A DNA stretch of 64,000 nucleotides from the NCBI GenBank assembly GCA_023138975.1, contig JAGLON010000018.1, positions 96,381 to 160,380 on the forward strand. The letters are read 5' to 3'. Source of the stretch: Candidatus Zixiibacteriota bacterium. Lineage in GTDB: Bacteria; Zixibacteria; MSB-5A5; GN15; JAAZOE01. Positions 27,894-37,995 of the stretch are shown one piece after another (the stretch's first letter is position 1; each line of letters begins with the position of its first letter). A model generated the notes under the pieces. It did no database searches and had not been told where the DNA came from. It saw nothing but the letters and a program-made list of their open reading frames with translations. The translations under genes were made by a program, and so were the position numbers.

Positions 27894-28874
27894 TTGAGTA
27901 GTCCTATAGAAAAGCATTCTCAAACTTTCGAGTTACACGATATTGATCAACGGATCCTGTTTGGACAAAACAATATCAATATCCAAATTATTGAATCACG
28001 TTTTGATATAAAAATAGTCGCGCGTGGTGACATTATCATTATCGAAGGCGAAAAACGAGAAGTCGAATCCGTTTTAGGCGTTATCAACGACATCATCACC
28101 CGTATTGAGCAGGGGCATGAAATCTCCGAACGGTATCTGTCCTACGCCATCGATATGATTAAAGAAGAAGGCCGAGGTCCGGCTGAAGAACTCGATAGTA
28201 AGATTAACGGCACCGAATCATCACTAATCTCTCCCCGGACTGTTGGACAAAAACATTATATTAAGGCAATAGAGAAAAACGATATTGTTTTTGGTATTGG
28301 CCCTGCTGGAACCGGAAAGACTTTCCTGGCCGTAGCTCAGGCAGTTGCGGAACTGAAAGCTAAAAAGAAAAAGCGCATTATTCTCGTTCGACCGGCCGTA
28401 GAAGCCGGTGAATCTCTTGGTTTTTTACCTGGCGATATTAGGGCGAAGATTGATCCTTATCTGAGGCCGGTTTATGATGCCCTTCATGAGCTTATGCCGG
28501 CGGAGAAAATCACAAAACTGATAGATCTCGGTATAATTGAGATTTGTCCCCTGGCATTTATGCGCGGTCGGACTCTGAATCGATCTTTTGTAATATTGGA
28601 TGAGGCTCAAAACACAACCGTCGCTCAGATGAAAATGTTTTTGACACGTCTCGGTGAAGGTTCCAAGGCCGTGATTACCGGGGACATTACGCAAATCGAT
28701 TTGGACAAGAAAACTCCCTCGGGTCTGGTAAAAATCCAGAAAATCTTCACGGATATCAAGGGAATTAAGTATATTTACCTGACCAGCAAGGATGTGGTCA
28801 GGCACCGATTGGTACAGGATATTATCAACGCCTATGCTCGATACGAGAAAAAGGCGAAAGATAAAGGGAAATAA
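27894..28874 (+). CDS. phoH: PhoH-family ATPase
   Basis: This 326-aa protein is of the PhoH/YbeZ type. A KH-like N-terminal part (about 1-100) precedes the ATPase with Walker A GIGPAGTGKTFLAVAQ, VRPAVEAGESLGFLPG and Walker B FVILDEAQNTTVAQMK. It ends with GIKYIYLTSKDVVRHRLVQ. It is linked to RNA metabolism together with YbeY, whose gene is two positions downstream. The start is a TTG immediately after the aspS stop, with AGAGGG as ribosome site; no better ATG precedes the conserved region. Confidence 0.9.
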   Translation: MSSPIEKHSQTFELHDIDQRILFGQNNINIQIIESRFDIKIVARGDIIIIEGEKREVESVLGVINDIITRIEQGHEISERYLSYAIDMIKEEGRGPAEELDSKINGTESSLISPRTVGQKHYIKAIEKNDIVFGIGPAGTGKTFLAVAQAVAELKAKKKKRIILVRPAVEAGESLGFLPGDIRAKIDPYLRPVYDALHELMPAEKITKLIDLGIIEICPLAFMRGRTLNRSFVILDEAQNTTVAQMKMFLTRLGEGSKAVITGDITQIDLDKKTPSGLVKIQKIFTDIKGIKYIYLTSKDVVRHRLVQDIINAYARYEKKAKDKGK

Positions 28875-28876
28875 TC

Positions 28877-28924
28877 GGTAAATTAGGCCGTCTCGGATAC
28901 CGACTCTAATTATATGGATTTACC
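28877..28924. other. Inverted repeat between phoH and pgpH
   Basis: GGTAAA...TTTACC and ATTAG...CTAAT pair around a GC-rich centre, giving an extended imperfect hairpin directly after the phoH stop. It lacks a T run, so it may stabilise or process the polycistronic mRNA rather than end it. The role is inferred. Confidence 0.35.
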
Positions 28925-28978
28925 CGGTCCGAAAATGTCCTTTTTGTTTAATTAATAAAATTTGGCGGATAGACACGG

Positions 28979-31231
28979 ATGCGAAAACTGCTTCTGAAAA
29001 TTAAACGTTCCATTAAGCGTATATTCAAAGTCAAGCAAGAGATTGACATGGTTACCGCCCGGCGGCGCAGTCGAATTCTTGTAAAATACGCAATGGGAGT
29101 TGCAGCAATCGTATTAATAACCCTGCTATATCCGCTCAATAATATGCGGGGACCGCTGGATATCCCAATTGAGGGCGAAATAGCTTATGAAAACATTATC
29201 GCTGACTTTTCCTTTAATATTCTAAAGGACCGGGCACAAGTCGATGAAGAGATTCACCTGGCGTTACAAAGTACGCCGCTGTTTATTAACTATAACAGTA
29301 GTATTGTTGACAGCAGCCGAAACAGACTCAGAAGACTTTTAACCGCTATCGACTCAATAAAACAAATAAGCCATCAGCAAACCATAGATTCTACCCTGCA
29401 TGCGCTGAGTATTGATTACCCTATGATAACTCCTTATTGGCTGCATCTTCTTACCAATGTAGATTCTCTTGACAAAATGAATGCAACACTGGATACTATT
29501 CTTACTGATAGTATCTATTATTATGGGGTTATCCCTAGTTTATCGACTCTTCCTCCCGCTGATTTCAAATCAATAATAATGAAAAAACAAGGCCGGGATA
29601 TGTTGATGATTCGTCCCCAGTTGTCTGATATTGCCCGGGCCTATTCCAAGCTGCTTGAAACATTAACTCGTATTGGCGGATTAACCGATAAAGATGTCGA
29701 AATTTATTATGAAATCGGCCGTCATTTTATCATTCCCAATGCCAGTTATAATGATATTATCACTCAGGCTGCCAGAGACAGTGTGGTTCTCTTAATCTCA
29801 AATGTCGAAAAACGGGTGACCGGCGGTGACTTGATTGTCAGGCGAGGCACCCGGGTTGATGCCGCTAAGGCACGGCTAATAAATGCTTATGCTGATGAAC
29901 TACAGAAAGCAGCGGCCGCACAAGGCTGGTTTGCCGGCTCAATGCCAGTATTCGGACGGCTTATATTAATCGCCTTTATTGTCGCTTTGCTCTATCTTTT
30001 CTTTTTCCACTTCCGACCTGATGTGTACTGGTCAAACAACAAGATGCTGGCGATATTGCTTATCATTGCCTTGGAGCTTTTCTTAGTCAATTTCATCGGT
30101 GTCCGTCTGGCCTACTCGGTATACCTCTATCCCATAGCCATTCTCTCAATTCTTATTACGGTTCTATTTGATTCGCGCCTGGGTGTTGTCGTAACGCTTC
30201 TCGTCGCATTACTCTTGGGTATATTGAATCGTTTTAATTTTTCAATTACTCTAATAACCGCAATTGCCGGTTCAATCGCATGTTTCTCTGCCGGAGAAGT
30301 TCGCCGACGAAGCGAGTTTTATCGAATTATCATTGCGCTGTCGATGACCTATGCAATCATTATCTTTGTCATAGAATCACTCAAGCTCTCCCCCGCCGGA
30401 GACGTACTGACTTATTGCGGCTATGGCTTGGCAAATGGTTTCCTGGCCCCGATTTTAACAATCGGTATTCTGCCGATGTTTGAATCATTGTTCGGGTTTT
30501 CGACCAATATTACGCTTCTGGAGCTCGCCGATCTTAACCAGCCACTGCTAAAAAGGATGGCTGTTGAGGCTCCGGGAACCTATCACCACTCTATTGTCGT
30601 CGGAAATCTTGGAGAAGCCGCAGCCAAAGCGATTGATGCCAATCCGCTATTGGCTCGAGTCGGCGCCTATTACCATGATATCGGAAAAATGGAAATCCCC
30701 GAGTACTTCGTTGAGAATCAACTTGGTATAAAATCAAAACATGAGTCTTTAAATCCGACGATGTCAGCCTTAGTACTTGCTTCGCATGTTAAAAAAGGAC
30801 GTAGAATTGGCGAAATGGAAGGTCTGCCCGATGCCATTTTGAACTTTATCGAGGAGCATCACGGCACAACCCGGATGTCATACTTCTATAATAAGGCCAA
30901 AGAAATGGATCTTCCGGTTGATACTGACGGGGAATTCCGTTATCCGGGGCCAAAGCCTCAAACTAAAGAAACCGCAATAATCATGCTGGCCGATTCTACT
31001 GAAGCCGCCAGTCGTACTCTTGATAAACCGACTCCCGCGCGAATAAGGAACTTGATTCAACGGCTGATAAATGATAAATTCACTTCAGGCGAATTAACTG
31101 AATGCGATTTGACCCTGAAAGACCTAAGCGATATTCGTGAAGCATTCGTCTCTATTTTAATAGGCGTATTCCATCAGAGGATTCCATATCCGAAGAAGGA
31201 CGATGAGGAAACCGTTAATGGACGACAGTAA
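28979..31231 (+). CDS. pgpH: 7TMR-HD membrane phosphodiesterase (PgpH-like)
   Basis: This 750-aa protein has one N-terminal membrane helix (about 31-50), a large extracytoplasmic 7TMR-HDED domain (about 55-310), seven membrane helices (about 320-510) and a cytoplasmic HDIG domain. The metal-binding motif is seen as YHHSIVVGNL, AYYHDIGKME and EEHHGTTRMSYFY. Characterised members (PgpH) hydrolyse c-di-AMP. The phoH-pgpH-ybeY order matches the conserved Firmicutes phoH-yqfF-yqfG cluster. c-di-AMP as substrate is inferred from the family. Confidence 0.88.
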   Translation: MRKLLLKIKRSIKRIFKVKQEIDMVTARRRSRILVKYAMGVAAIVLITLLYPLNNMRGPLDIPIEGEIAYENIIADFSFNILKDRAQVDEEIHLALQSTPLFINYNSSIVDSSRNRLRRLLTAIDSIKQISHQQTIDSTLHALSIDYPMITPYWLHLLTNVDSLDKMNATLDTILTDSIYYYGVIPSLSTLPPADFKSIIMKKQGRDMLMIRPQLSDIARAYSKLLETLTRIGGLTDKDVEIYYEIGRHFIIPNASYNDIITQAARDSVVLLISNVEKRVTGGDLIVRRGTRVDAAKARLINAYADELQKAAAAQGWFAGSMPVFGRLILIAFIVALLYLFFFHFRPDVYWSNNKMLAILLIIALELFLVNFIGVRLAYSVYLYPIAILSILITVLFDSRLGVVVTLLVALLLGILNRFNFSITLITAIAGSIACFSAGEVRRRSEFYRIIIALSMTYAIIIFVIESLKLSPAGDVLTYCGYGLANGFLAPILTIGILPMFESLFGFSTNITLLELADLNQPLLKRMAVEAPGTYHHSIVVGNLGEAAAKAIDANPLLARVGAYYHDIGKMEIPEYFVENQLGIKSKHESLNPTMSALVLASHVKKGRRIGEMEGLPDAILNFIEEHHGTTRMSYFYNKAKEMDLPVDTDGEFRYPGPKPQTKETAIIMLADSTEAASRTLDKPTPARIRNLIQRLINDKFTSGELTECDLTLKDLSDIREAFVSILIGVFHQRIPYPKKDDEETVNGRQ

Positions 31232-31637
31232 TTTATTCTCGAATCAGTCGGGCGATCTTCCCAATGAAGATGCGGTAGAACTGGCTGATTTAATCCTTAA
31301 CGGTGAACATAGTAAATTTCCGGTAAATATTATTTTTTCAGACGACAAAGAACTCAATAAGCTCAATTTAAAATTTAGAAATAAAGACCAGCCAACCGAT
31401 GTCCTTTCATTTCCGGCTGATCCTGAACTCGAAGTTCTCGGCGATATTTATATTTCAGTCGCTGCGGCAATACGGCAGGCAACTGATTATAATGCTACCG
31501 TTCGGGAAGAAATCCTGAGACTGGTTTGTCACGGGACATTGCACCTCTGCGGATATGACCATCATAACCCGGAAGATGAAAGAACTATGAAAGAACTCGA
31601 AAGCCGCTACCTGAGCAGGTTTTTTAAACTATGTTAG
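31218..31637 (+). CDS. ybeY: Endoribonuclease / rRNA maturation factor YbeY
   Basis: This 139-aa metalloprotein has the zinc motif CHGTLHLCGYDHHNPEDE and the family block QPTDVLSFP. It acts in 16S rRNA 3'-end maturation and 70S quality control. An ATG at 31203 in the same frame is possible. I prefer 31218 because GAGGAAAC sits at the right distance and it gives a normal-length protein. It overlaps the end of pgpH and the start of the CorC-like gene, so translation is coupled. Confidence 0.92.
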   Translation: MDDSNLFSNQSGDLPNEDAVELADLILNGEHSKFPVNIIFSDDKELNKLNLKFRNKDQPTDVLSFPADPELEVLGDIYISVAAAIRQATDYNATVREEILRLVCHGTLHLCGYDHHNPEDERTMKELESRYLSRFFKLC

Positions 31638-32908
31638 GGCTTTTTGGCTACATCGTCGTATCGATTCTACTGCTCTTAGTCGGGTATATTCTATCTGTTT
31701 TTTCAAATGCGGTTTATATCGACCCGGATGAGATCCGTGGAGTTTTCCCAACGCTCTCAGAGCGACGTAAACAACGGCTTCGCCACTTCCTCTCAAATCC
31801 TCGGGCGTTTTTCCAAATGGGTCTTATCGTCAGGATTTCGGCTTCTGTTCTACTCGGTGCATTGACCATGCTGATTTCCAGGAAAATTGGTGAGTTTGAA
31901 CTTATTCCCGATGCCCCTGTGTATTTGATCAATATTACTATCATGTGGGCGATGGCAGTAACATTCTTTATCTATCTGCCCCGGCGGTTATCTATTGGTA
32001 AGGCAACTGCGCGACTGGTAAGATTCCTTCCATTGGTAAGTATTCTCTACAATATTCTATTGCCATTTATAAATGTCTTTTCAAAAATCTCCCAGAGCGG
32101 CACCAAAGAGACTGTTTCTGAGGAGCAAAAAGATGATATTGTCGAACGGGCCATCGAAACCCTCGCCGAATCGGCAGGAATTTCCTCACCTATCATAGAG
32201 GAAGATGAGAAAGAGATGATTCACCAGATTTTTCAGCTTGATGTGACTGAGGTTGAGGAAATCATGGTGCCCCGTATAAAAATTACTGGAATTGAGTTTA
32301 ATCAAACTCTTGAACACATTCGGGGAATTATAGGCACATATGGGTTTTCCCGCTACCCTGTATATGACGAATCTATTGATAAAATCAGAGGGATTCTTTA
32401 CGTAAAAGACCTTCTTTTACTTAGTGAATACGAACGTAATAACTTTGTCTTAACCAATCATATTCGCAAACCACTCATCGTCAGCGAACACAAAATAATC
32501 GACCAGCTTCTGGCAGAATTTAAGAAAACTAAAAAACATGTGGCTATCGTTATAGATGAATTTGGAGGAACATCAGGGCTTGTTACACTTGAAGATATTC
32601 TCGAGGAAATAGTTGGCGAAATCGAAGATGAACACGATCCTGAACATGGTAATGACCTTGAACACCTCAAGAATGGCGCAATTGAAGTCGCCGGTACTTA
32701 TCCTCTTGAGGAATTAGCAGAAGAACTTGATATTGAATTTGAGCAGGATGAATTTGAAACGGTCAGCGGGATGATTTATGATGCGGTCGGCTCGGTTCCT
32801 ACCGAAGGTATGTCTATTTCCTGGGAAAACTGTAAGATTAAAGTGTTAGAGGTCGAGGGTCAACAAATCTCTAAAGTCCTTGTAATTCCGCCTCAAAATA
32901 GAAAATAA
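31631..32908 (+). CDS. CNNM/CorC-family membrane protein (HlyC/CorC-like)
   Basis: This 425-aa protein has three to four hydrophobic segments in the first 150 residues, forming a divergent DUF21 membrane domain. A cytoplasmic CBS pair follows (MVPRIKITGIEF, YGFSRYPVYDESIDKIRGIL, then VAIVIDEFGGTSGLVTLEDI). The C-terminal CorC_HlyC domain (about 340-420) contains FETVSGMIYDAVGSVP. Family members take part in magnesium or cobalt efflux and often lie beside ybeY. The ATG overlaps the ybeY stop. Confidence 0.88.
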   Translation: MLGLFGYIVVSILLLLVGYILSVFSNAVYIDPDEIRGVFPTLSERRKQRLRHFLSNPRAFFQMGLIVRISASVLLGALTMLISRKIGEFELIPDAPVYLINITIMWAMAVTFFIYLPRRLSIGKATARLVRFLPLVSILYNILLPFINVFSKISQSGTKETVSEEQKDDIVERAIETLAESAGISSPIIEEDEKEMIHQIFQLDVTEVEEIMVPRIKITGIEFNQTLEHIRGIIGTYGFSRYPVYDESIDKIRGILYVKDLLLLSEYERNNFVLTNHIRKPLIVSEHKIIDQLLAEFKKTKKHVAIVIDEFGGTSGLVTLEDILEEIVGEIEDEHDPEHGNDLEHLKNGAIEVAGTYPLEELAEELDIEFEQDEFETVSGMIYDAVGSVPTEGMSISWENCKIKVLEVEGQQISKVLVIPPQNRK

Positions 32909-33052
32909 TTCCTAAAATACTGTAAAATTGCCAAAAAATATGCAACAGGGTGCGATAGACTCCGTATTTTGTTAGTGAAGCATATTGGGAACTATTAAAA
33001 GGTTGGGCTGGTACAACTCTAAACGCATAAAAAGTTTAATTAAAAATTGGAC

Positions 33053-33080
33053 TTGACAGAACTTTTTTATGTCTTATAAT
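33053..33080 (+). promoter_or_regulatory. Consensus sigma-70 promoter for the htrA gene
   Basis: A perfect TTGACA (33053-33058) and a perfect TATAAT (33075-33080) are separated by 16 bases. The transcript should start near 33087. The open frame of the protease extends back to an ATG at 33069 inside this promoter, so that ATG cannot be the start on this transcript. Confidence 0.85.
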
Positions 33081-33110
33081 AAGAAGCTATCCAAATTTGG
33101 AGGGAACAAA

Positions 33111-34613
33111 TTGAGAGTGGGGATTTTTAACGCCAAGGGGCGTTTTGTTTCTTCTATCCTCTATGCGATATTATTCACATTCGTAGGCATTATAATCGCC
33201 TCAATGTTGGATTTACCTGCCAGCCCGGTTGCTAAAGACAGGCCGGATAGAAAGATATTACAAAATACAAGCGTCACCGATCGCCCGGTTGATTTTTCGA
33301 CACCATTTATTAATGTCGTCGCCAACTCACGCGACGCGGTTGTTAATATAACCGGTGAATCTGATCGGCATGGGCGCTCAGTCAATGACTATTTCCGTTT
33401 CTTCGGTATCCAGCACCCACCGACTCAAAAATTCGGTTCCGGTTTTATTTTCCGCGAAGACGGTTATATTCTAACTAATAATCATGTCGTTTCCGGTGTC
33501 GATCGTGTTTTGGTCTCTACTTCCGGAGAGGAAGTTTATATCGCCGAGATAGTCGGTTCAGATCCAGAAACAGATTTAGCTGTTCTCAAGATTGAGCCTC
33601 GCGAAAGCCTTCCGATGATTCCCTTCGGTCATTCCAACGAGCTGCAAATCGGCGAATGGGTTGTCGCAATCGGAAATCCATTTCCGCAAACCGGAGGTCT
33701 TGACCGAACCGTTACAGCAGGAGTTGTTTCGGCCAAAGGACGGCGTAATCTCAGATTTGCCGACGGTAATGTGACCTATCAGGATTATATTCAGACCGAT
33801 GCCTCGATTAATCCCGGAAATTCGGGCGGGCCGCTCTTGAATCTAAGAGGCGAAGCAGTCGGCGTTAATGCCGCAATTTCATCTCCGACCGGCTCATCGG
33901 TAGGTATTGGCTTTGCGATTCCGATAGATTTTGCCCGGGTTATCGTGCCGAGTTTGATTGCCCATGGTACCGTTTCCCGTGGGTGGCTCGGAGTAACCGT
34001 CAGCGATGTTTCAAAAGATATTGCCGAAGATTTGAATATTAACGGCCCGGCTGTTATGTTCGATCAGGTCCTTAGGAACTCGCCCGCATCCAAAGCAGGA
34101 CTGCGTCCCAGAGATATTTTAGTAAAATATAATGGCAAAACCGTAGAAAACGCCGATGATTTCCGGTTCCAGATTGCCTCGACGCCGATTGATGAAACGA
34201 TTAACCTGAATCTGATTCGCGGCGGACGGAATATTACCGTGCCGGTAACGATTGGCAGCCGAAATACAGCGCTGCAGACAATGCAGTCGCCGTATCAGGA
34301 ACCGTATTCTGAAGACTATTGGCTGGGTATGGAAGTAGACAACTGTTCATCTCAATTAGCCAATCAACTGGGGGTTGAGTGCCCTCCGAACGGTGGCGTA
34401 ATTGTCACGCAGGTGGCCAAAGGCTCACCTTCTTACAACAGAAACGTAGTTCCCGGCGTAATAATAGTAGAGATTGACAAATATGAAATAAAAGACATAA
34501 ACGATTACCGCCAAGCGGTAAGTAAATTGAAGGACCGGAAGAAATCTATTTCTTTCATCATTTATGACACCGAGGGAAATACTCGTTGGGTCGGCATTAA
34601 ACCGACTCGATAA
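33111..34613 (+). CDS. DegP/HtrA-type periplasmic serine protease
   Basis: This 500-aa trypsin-like protease is held in the membrane by an N-terminal hydrophobic segment ([18 protein letters not shown]). The catalytic triad is visible in [17 protein letters not shown] and [11 protein letters not shown]. Two PDZ domains follow (about 285-375, with [14 protein letters not shown]; and about 395-495). The start is a TTG at 33111 with GGAGGGAAC seven bases upstream, decided by the promoter that covers the earlier ATG. Its job is envelope protein quality control. rpoD follows 44 bases after the stop and may share the transcript. Confidence 0.9.
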   Translation: MRVGIFNAKGRFVSSILYAILFTFVGIIIASMLDLPASPVAKDRPDRKILQNTSVTDRPVDFSTPFINVVANSRDAVVNITGESDRHGRSVNDYFRFFGIQHPPTQKFGSGFIFREDGYILTNNHVVSGVDRVLVSTSGEEVYIAEIVGSDPETDLAVLKIEPRESLPMIPFGHSNELQIGEWVVAIGNPFPQTGGLDRTVTAGVVSAKGRRNLRFADGNVTYQDYIQTDASINPGNSGGPLLNLRGEAVGVNAAISSPTGSSVGIGFAIPIDFARVIVPSLIAHGTVSRGWLGVTVSDVSKDIAEDLNINGPAVMFDQVLRNSPASKAGLRPRDILVKYNGKTVENADDFRFQIASTPIDETINLNLIRGGRNITVPVTIGSRNTALQTMQSPYQEPYSEDYWLGMEVDNCSSQLANQLGVECPPNGGVIVTQVAKGSPSYNRNVVPGVIIVEIDKYEIKDINDYRQAVSKLKDRKKSISFIIYDTEGNTRWVGIKPTR

Positions 34614-34657
34614 AGTCTTTCCCCATTACATACAACGAAGGAGGAGCCAAGAGGTAC

Positions 34658-35512
34658 GTGGCTAAACAGTCTAGAAGATATCGGGACGAAGATCGTTCCT
34701 TAGATCTGTATCTCCGAGAAATCGGGTCCACCCCGCTAATCACAGCCGCTGAAGAAGTACGGTTGGCTCAACGCATAAAGAAAGGCGATAAAACCGCTTT
34801 GGAGAAACTGACCAAAGCCAATCTTCGCTTTGTCGTGAGCGTTGCCAAAAACTACCAAAATCAAGGTCTCTCTCTGGCTGACTTGATTAACGAGGGAAAC
34901 ATTGGACTCATTAAAGCCGCCAAACGGTTCGATGAGACCCGTGGCTTTAAGTTTATCTCTTACGCGGTCTGGTGGATTCGCCAGGCTATTTTGCAGGCGT
35001 TGGCCGAACAAAGCCGAATTGTGCGTCTGCCTTTGAACCGTGTCGGAACTTTACATAAAATCGGTAAGATTTCATCGAGCCTCGAACAAACGTTCGGACG
35101 AGTCCCTTCCCCGGAAGAGATTGCAACCAAACTCGAACTCTCCGAAAATGAAGTATCCGATACGCTGAAGATCTCAAATACTCATCTCTCGCTGGATCAG
35201 CCGTTTTCGGTCTCCGAAGACAATTCGCTGATAGATATTCTGGAGGACGAATATCAACCGGGACCGGATGAGGCGTTACTCGATATGTCACTCAAGGTCG
35301 AGATCGAAAAAGCTCTCGACACATTGACACCGCGTGAATCCGAAGTGATTAATCTTTATTTCGGGCTCAACTCGGAAAAGGCGTTAACGCTGGAGGAAAT
35401 CGGCGCCCGCTTTAGTCTGACTCGCGAACGCGTCCGTCAGATTAAAGAGAAGGCGATTCGTCGCCTGCGTCATGCATCCCGCAGTCGTTCATTGCGAGCG
35501 TATTTGAGTTAA
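34658..35512 (+). CDS. rpoD: Primary-type sigma-70 factor RpoD/SigA, short form
   Basis: This 284-aa sigma factor lacks region 1.1. Region 1.2 is [20 protein letters not shown]. Region 2 contains [20 protein letters not shown] and [20 protein letters not shown] (DNA melting and -10 recognition). Region 3 and the region 4 HTH ([20 protein letters not shown]) are complete. The length and the [15 protein letters not shown] block match primary sigma factors of Bacteroidetes/Chlorobi-type bacteria. A GTG start has GGAGGAGCC and GAGGTAC upstream. It follows the HtrA gene closely and is terminated by a strong hairpin. Confidence 0.92.
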   Translation: MAKQSRRYRDEDRSLDLYLREIGSTPLITAAEEVRLAQRIKKGDKTALEKLTKANLRFVVSVAKNYQNQGLSLADLINEGNIGLIKAAKRFDETRGFKFISYAVWWIRQAILQALAEQSRIVRLPLNRVGTLHKIGKISSSLEQTFGRVPSPEEIATKLELSENEVSDTLKISNTHLSLDQPFSVSEDNSLIDILEDEYQPGPDEALLDMSLKVEIEKALDTLTPRESEVINLYFGLNSEKALTLEEIGARFSLTRERVRQIKEKAIRRLRHASRSRSLRAYLS

Positions 35513-35537
35513 GAGATATCCCAATACAGACAACGAG

Positions 35538-35567
35538 AAAAAAACCCCCGCCTTCCGGGGGTTTTTT
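35538..35567. terminator. Intrinsic terminator after rpoD
   Basis: AACCCCCG and CGGGGGTT form a GC-rich stem with a CCTTC-type loop. It has A7 on the left and T6 on the right, so it can serve both the rpoD transcript and the convergent ygiQ transcript. Confidence 0.9.
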
Positions 35568-35649
35568 CATTGCATAACAGAATATAGTACCTGAGCAAAA
35601 AACATCAGGGATGGTGGTGCCCCTGCGCCAATTGTGATTAGAAAGTGGC

Positions 35650-37422
35650 TTACCGGCGGGAGCGGCGAGTTTTCGATTGACGAGTTTTTGGTTGGCGAGT
35701 TTTTGCCTGGTGAGTTTTCTTCGGGCGACCGCTCGGTTTGTCGGTCAGGACAGCTTTTTGATTCTGCTTACGATTGATATCTTTTTCGACAAATACACGT
35801 TTGCCGGTGAAAGGATCCTGCTCGGTGTAATACATTAGCGCCGAATAGGTCGATGGGAGCGGAGTAAAGATTTGCACCTGTTCCGGATTTATACGAAGAT
35901 TCTGCGACGTATACTCTTTCAAATCTTTCATGTTTTTTTCGGTGCATCCGGGATGAGCCGCTATCAGATAGTAAGTTAGAAATTGTTTACTTCCTGATTT
36001 TTCGACAGCCTCTGAAAACATCCGGTTAAATTTTTGCAAATTACCGCTGCCCGGTTTCCCCATCATCTTTAAAACACTGTCCTCGGTATGCTCGGGGGCT
36101 ACTTTCATTTGACCCGACGTATGCTCATTCACCAATTGTTGTAAGTATTTTTTACCGAACTGCTTGTCATTGATAATTAGATCATACCTCAGTCCGCTGG
36201 CGACAAAAACCTTCTTGACATCCTCAAGAGCGGAGAGCTTTTTTAACAGGCTTATCTGCTGGCTATGATCCGGTTCCATCTGCGGGCAAAGCTTCGGGTA
36301 GAGACAGCGTTTCTTCTCACAGCACCCCTTGCGAATCTTTTTGTCACACTCAAATCCATACATGTTGGCGGTCGGTCCACCGGCATCACTGATAATCCCT
36401 TTGAACTTTGAATGATCCTGAAATTTCTCTGCTTCGTTAAGAATTGATTTCTCCGAACGCCATCTTACCGTCTGTCCCTGATGGACCGCTATCGCGCAGA
36501 AATTACATTCACCGTAACAGCCGCGATGGGTAGCCAAGGAAAAGCGAATAGTATCGAGTGCTTTTACCGCTCCCTGCTTCTCGTAATACGGGTGCTGTCC
36601 CAGAGTAAAATCAGACTCGTAAATGCTGTCCAGTTCCTTTTGCGAGAGATAATGTTCGGGCGGGTTCTGTATCAAGTACCGAGTGTCCATCTTCTGATAC
36701 AATCCCTTGGCCGTCAAGGGGTCATTGTTCTTATAGAAGAGATGGAACATTTCGGTGAATTTGGCCTTCGATTCTTGAACCTCCTCGAAGGATGGGAGCT
36801 CGACAAATTTACCGGGTAAATCGTTGGATATATAACAGATCGATTTTATCGATTTCCATTCATCGCCTTGTTGGAACGCCAGCGCCAGATTCAGAATCGG
36901 TTTTTCAGCCATGCCGTAAACAAGGGCGTCTGCTTTCGCATCGAAGAGGATCGATTTGCGGAGCTTGTTGGACCAATAGTCGTAATGAGCGACCCTTCTG
37001 AGACTCGCCTCAATTCCGCCCAATACAATAGGCCGGGTTCCTTTGAAATACTTGCGAATCAGGTTGCTATAGACAATCACCGCCCGATCAGGCCTGCGGT
37101 TGTTGATCCCCCCGGGAGTAAAGTCATCCGATTTCCGCCGTTTCTTCGAGGCTGTATAGTTGGCGACCATTGAATCGACCGATCCGCCGCTGACCCCCCA
37201 GAACAGTTTCGGCTCACCGAGGCGACAGATATCCTTTTCGGAGTCGGTGTCGGGCTGAGCGATTATGCCTACTTTGAAGCCATGGTCAGTCAGGTACCGT
37301 CCGATGACAGCGATTCCGATAAACGGGGAATCGATATAACTGTCCCCTGATATCAGAATGATATCGAGCTGATCCCAGCCCAGCTGTTTTAGTTCATCTT
37401 TGGTGGTCGGTAAGAATTTCAT
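35650..37422 (-). CDS. YgiQ-family radical SAM protein
   Basis: This 590-aa protein of the UPF0313 family has an N-terminal B12-binding-like fold (DIILISGDSYIDSPFIGIAV) and a GGIEASLRRVAHYDYWS block. The radical-SAM cluster is HRGCYGECNFCAIAVHQGQ (CxxxCxxC). Extra cysteines lie in KGCCEKKRCLYPKLCP, and the C-terminal block is FTPLPSTYSALMYYTEQDPF. The reaction of this family is not known to me. The last 25 residues are a lysine/arginine low-complexity tail with tandem KTRQ units. Confidence 0.9.
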   Translation of the reverse strand: MKFLPTTKDELKQLGWDQLDIILISGDSYIDSPFIGIAVIGRYLTDHGFKVGIIAQPDTDSEKDICRLGEPKLFWGVSGGSVDSMVANYTASKKRRKSDDFTPGGINNRRPDRAVIVYSNLIRKYFKGTRPIVLGGIEASLRRVAHYDYWSNKLRKSILFDAKADALVYGMAEKPILNLALAFQQGDEWKSIKSICYISNDLPGKFVELPSFEEVQESKAKFTEMFHLFYKNNDPLTAKGLYQKMDTRYLIQNPPEHYLSQKELDSIYESDFTLGQHPYYEKQGAVKALDTIRFSLATHRGCYGECNFCAIAVHQGQTVRWRSEKSILNEAEKFQDHSKFKGIISDAGGPTANMYGFECDKKIRKGCCEKKRCLYPKLCPQMEPDHSQQISLLKKLSALEDVKKVFVASGLRYDLIINDKQFGKKYLQQLVNEHTSGQMKVAPEHTEDSVLKMMGKPGSGNLQKFNRMFSEAVEKSGSKQFLTYYLIAAHPGCTEKNMKDLKEYTSQNLRINPEQVQIFTPLPSTYSALMYYTEQDPFTGKRVFVEKDINRKQNQKAVLTDKPSGRPKKTHQAKTRQPKTRQSKTRRSRR

Positions 37423-37608
37423 CCTGCTCTGTCCCCGGTTTTTTATACAACTTTTTAAGTTAGCCCCGTCATACTAATTGTCAAGTTATTTTCTTAATAG
37501 CATACGGCTTTGGGGATTATCTGCGGAGTTTTTCTTATAGAATTTCCGACAAGGATAGGTCTTTCTAATTTTCATTCACCTACCAGATTTATCCCCTCTT
37601 GAGAGGGG

Positions 37609-37687
37609 TGCCCGACAGGCTATAGTCCTACAAAGTGGGAGCGGGGTGTGTAGTGTGCCCGGCAGACTATAGTCCTACAAAGCGGGA
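37609..37687. repeat. Two direct copies of a 33-bp unit
   Basis: Copies at 37609-37640 and 37655-37687 read GTGCCCGACAGGCTATAG / GTGCCCGGCAGACTATAG, followed by TCCTACAAAG and GGGA. They differ at only a few positions and are 46 bases apart. A CCCCTCTTGAGAGGGG palindrome lies directly to the left. Confidence 0.75.
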
Positions 37688-37810
37688 TGTCCACATTTGC
37701 CGGAATAATCCTCCCCGCATTGCGAACCCAGATAGGGGTGCGGCAATCTGTCAACGTGTACAGCTTTACTATAGTAAATCATCCCCACATCGAGGTTTGC
37801 TTTAACCTTG

Positions 37811-37935
37811 CATGGACCCCTGCTTTCGCAGGGGTGACACTTCTCAGTCTGCTTTTCTATTTCCTTCGCAGTAGTGACACTAATTATTCCCCAATTACTC
37901 TACTGTCATTCCCGCGAAAGCGGGAATCCATGCCC
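37811..37935. repeat. Compound palindromic element related to 14152-14237
   Basis: The left unit CATGGACCCCTGCTTTCGCA with GGGGTGACAC and the right unit TGTCATTCCCGCGAAAGCGG with GAATCCATGCC are inverted copies of one another. Each is itself a hairpin. A degraded half-unit (TTCCTTCGCAGTAGTGACAC) lies between them. Confidence 0.75.
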
Positions 37936-37995
37936 AAGGCGGGTCATCTGATATCCCATGGCACTCATCACTGATGAATACTTCGCATTTTCCTT

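Noticed and set aside
37687-37974. 95-codon plus-strand frame
   Set aside because: It reads through palindromic repeats and has no coding signature.
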